Under the pieces are notes generated by a model. It saw only the letters and a list, made by a program, of their open reading frames with translations, was not told the origin of the DNA and made no database searches. From contig CAWBEX010000001.1 in NCBI GenBank assembly GCA_963787895.1, forward strand, positions 186,001-250,000: DNA of 64,000 nt. The letters are read 5' to 3'. This DNA is from Anderseniella sp963787895 (lineage in GTDB: Bacteria > Pseudomonadota > Alphaproteobacteria > Rhizobiales > Aestuariivirgaceae). Positions 62,286 through 64,000 of this stretch are shown here, piece after piece. Each line of letters starts with the position of its first letter. Within the stretch, counting starts at the first letter, position 1. The translations under genes were made by a program, and so were the position numbers.

Positions 62286-63134
62286 TCAAACCGCGAAGTA
62301 ATCCTGGTCAACTTCCTTGAGCTGGAAAATGGGATCGGGCTTCACCCCCAGATTGTAGCGGATCATCAGACTGGCCAGTTGCCGGCCATCAACAAGCGCA
62401 ATGCGGCGGGGCACTGCTTCCACAAACTTCGCAGCCGAGGCTGGAAGGAAGCAGGTTGATACAAACACACCTTTCGGTGCCTTGTGTGCCTCAAGCGAAC
62501 CTGCAAAGTCCCGCACTTCGGCAATGGGAACAGTGCTGGAGGGTTTATACCTCTTCGCCTGAATGTAAATGAAATCGAGACCAAGTTCATCCTGGTAGAC
62601 AACACCATCAACTCCGCCGTCCCTGCTGCCGCCGAGCCGCCTTGCAACTTCGTTCCTCGAGTTGCCATACCCCATGGCGACAAGCAGATCCACGATCAAC
62701 TGCTCGAAGAATTCGGGTTCACGGCTGTAGATGTGTCCCAGCAGTGTCTGTTGCAGCTGCCGTTCTGCATGAGAAAACAATTCGGACAGCTTCTCAGTGT
62801 CATCGTCGCTCATGGGTTCGCGCCTGAAGAGTGATACAGGCTCACTAAAGCCAACTTCCCCGCCGCTGGCTGCCGGGCGTATCGCGCGGACCAGACCATC
62901 GTTGCCATCATAGGACACCTGCCCCTCGACAGTCAGATACGACAATGCCCAGCGCAGGTTGCTGGCTATGACTGTTTCGCGGCCACTGGCAAGACGCACC
63001 TGCCGCTCAACCGTACTCAACTGGAAGTGGTCGCACACTGCATTGAGAACATCATCAAACAATGTCTCTCCACCGGCCCGTTCAACCGCGGCCAACGCAG
63101 GCTGCATGAGTTGCTGGTACTCTGGCACCGTCAT
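62286..63134 (-). CDS. Mrr-type restriction endonuclease-like protein
   Basis: Predicted nuclease that cuts modified DNA. From ATG 63134 (MTVPEYQQLMQPALAAVE) it is 282 residues; the longer frame has no RBS. An N-terminal winged-helix Mrr_N domain (about 1-90) precedes the catalytic PD-(D/E)xK part, seen as MGYGNSRNEVARRLGGSRDGGVDGVV and IYIQAKRYKP (the D...QxK site) near residues 165-210. It could act as a stand-alone type IV restriction factor. It lies 49 bases from the rhodanese gene. Confidence 0.9.
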   Translation of the reverse strand: MTVPEYQQLMQPALAAVERAGGETLFDDVLNAVCDHFQLSTVERQVRLASGRETVIASNLRWALSYLTVEGQVSYDGNDGLVRAIRPAASGGEVGFSEPVSLFRREPMSDDDTEKLSELFSHAERQLQQTLLGHIYSREPEFFEQLIVDLLVAMGYGNSRNEVARRLGGSRDGGVDGVVYQDELGLDFIYIQAKRYKPSSTVPIAEVRDFAGSLEAHKAPKGVFVSTCFLPASAAKFVEAVPRRIALVDGRQLASLMIRYNLGVKPDPIFQLKEVDQDYFAV

Positions 63135-63183
63135 TATTGCCCCCTTCAAGTCCGCCCAAGGCTCAACCAACACCCAGGCCCCC

Positions 63184-63588
63184 CTATCGCCGTTCATGCT
63201 CCTCCACCGGCGCGCCGGATTCCTTCCACGCACCAAATCCACCGATCAGGTTGTAGACCGGCTTCAGTCCCATTCGTTGCGCAACATCCGTCGCCAAAGC
63301 TGAACGCAAGCCTCCTGCACACATGAAAATGAATGGCCTGTCTTCGGTGAAAATTTCCTTGTGGTAGGGGCTGTCGGGAGCGATCCAGAACTCAACCATC
63401 CCACGCGGCACATGCCTGGACCCAGGAACCTTGCCGTCACGCCACAATTCACGCACATCCCGAATGTCGATCAGCATGGCATTTTCGTTGTCCAGCATGG
63501 CCCGCGCCTGGGCAACGTCAATTTCAGTTATACCCGCCTGCGCTTCGGCAAGTAACTGTTTGATCCCAATATTGATTTGTTGCGCCAT
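63184..63588 (-). CDS. Rhodanese-domain sulfurtransferase
   Basis: Single rhodanese domain, 134 residues from ATG 63588 (a GTG precedes it). The active-site Cys is in FIFMCAGGLRSALAT near residue 90, and the segment MLIDIRDVRELWRDGKVPGSRHVPRG near residue 40 is the CH2A-like element. It may serve in sulfur transfer or detoxification; the partner is unknown. It lies between the Mrr-type gene and the truncated MFS gene, all minus strand. Confidence 0.93.
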   Translation of the reverse strand: MAQQINIGIKQLLAEAQAGITEIDVAQARAMLDNENAMLIDIRDVRELWRDGKVPGSRHVPRGMVEFWIAPDSPYHKEIFTEDRPFIFMCAGGLRSALATDVAQRMGLKPVYNLIGGFGAWKESGAPVEEHERR

Positions 63589-63686
63589 CACAGAGAACCT
63601 TCACCCGAACAAAGTTGACTGACCAACAGGCAGACCATACTCACAACATGTGCGCCGCTGCGTCAAGGTGGTGCAATCATGGCAGT

Positions 63687-64000
63687 CTATAACCTGGCAG
63701 GCAGATGCCTCCAGGCCAGCACGCCACACACAGCAGTCCAAATTCCAAGAACAATGAAGACCGATTGCAGCGGAGCATAAAGAAGCAACACCGAAAACAA
63801 CATAGTCGGAACCAGTTCTGACAAATCCAGATAAGTCCGGTAAACCCCTGTCATCTCTGCGCGCTCATGAGGATGAACGGAGCGAAGGAAGGGTATCGAA
63901 CCCACTCCATCAACAGCAACCGCCCCTATTGCAGCAGCCAACAGCAAACCAGCCGTCAGCAACGGAGCCTCGGCACCGGAAATGCCGGCCAATATACTGA
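63687..64000 (-). CDS. MFS transporter, C-terminal part (cut by the right edge)
   Basis: The frame is open to the window end without a stop, so the gene continues to the right. About 104 codons are visible, with three hydrophobic segments; SVHPHERAEMTGVYRTYLDLSELVPTMLFSV near the middle fits a cytoplasmic loop and next helix of MFS permeases. The visible stretch is too short for a substrate guess. Confidence 0.75.
   Translation of the reverse strand, partial: SILAGISGAEAPLLTAGLLLAAAIGAVAVDGVGSIPFLRSVHPHERAEMTGVYRTYLDLSELVPTMLFSVLLLYAPLQSVFIVLGIWTAVCGVLAWRHLPARL

Noticed and set aside
1..64000. CRISPR array, integrated plasmid or prophage
   Set aside because: No regularly spaced repeats, cas, phage structural or replication genes were seen; apart from one IS the mobile content is limited.

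Overview
The window looks like chromosomal DNA of a marine alphaproteobacterium, probably of the Hyphomicrobiales (Rhizobiales) type. The clues are a moderately GC-rich background, the linkage of nnr, glnB and glnA, a PutA under a divergent Lrp-type regulator, a DUF1489 protein, an SOS box of the alphaproteobacterial GTTC-N7-GTTC type, and many transporters and enzymes for organic solutes (TRAP, TctAB, Rieske oxygenase, choline-sulfatase-like sulfatase, voltage-gated sodium channel). The taxonomic call is an inference from gene content only.

Layout. 1-6.9 kb: clpX (cut by the left edge), clpP, an orphan TRAP binding protein, a frameshifted GMC oxidoreductase, a DUF6152/membrane-protein pair, tig, tRNA-Leu(UAG). 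7-14.5 kb: thioredoxin-like protein, polysaccharide deacetylase, nnr and kynU (three tightly packed genes), lytic transglycosylase, sodium channel, class III aminotransferase. 14.5-19.3 kb: sigma-54 promoter, glnB, glnA, terminator, L,D-transpeptidase, MFS transporter, RluA-type pseudouridine synthase. 19.3-28.7 kb: a flavin demethylase-like enzyme and a Rieske oxygenase facing tail to tail, an AEC carrier, TctB/TctA, cysK, yghU, arfB. 28.7-44 kb is almost entirely minus strand: flippase and BcsL-like acyltransferase, sdaA, fatty acid hydroxylase and class II aldolase, flavoprotein, GNAT, TPR protein, MBL hydrolase, parvulin, methyltransferase, a TauD remnant, a desaturase and parE. 44-50 kb: a 787-base non-coding stretch with a clear terminator, an alpha/beta hydrolase, a two-gene cluster of a cobalamin-binding enzyme with a ProC-like dehydrogenase, and a DEAD-box helicase. 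50-55.3 kb: a second flippase, then a more AT-rich, visibly broken island with an SOS promoter lacking an identifiable gene, a truncated dam-type methylase, an IS3-family element and a truncated Kef antiporter. 55.3-64 kb: sulfatase, putA/putR, panC, DUF1489, an Mrr-type nuclease, rhodanese and an MFS gene cut by the right edge.

How genes work together. Nitrogen assimilation (sigma-54, PII, glutamine synthetase) is the clearest regulatory unit. Uptake and breakdown of small nitrogenous and carboxylate solutes recurs: PutA/PutR for proline, SdaA for serine, KynU for tryptophan, the Rieske/flavin pair probably for N-methylated compounds, and the sulfatase probably for choline sulfate. The best candidate for an undescribed system is the pair at 45.5-48.0 kb: a fused enzyme with a C-terminal B12-binding domain (DxHxxG) and an overlapping NAD(P)-dependent ProC-like dehydrogenase. 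Other points of note are the IS junction without target duplication, the SOS promoter with no recognisable gene, and the structured non-coding region upstream of parE.
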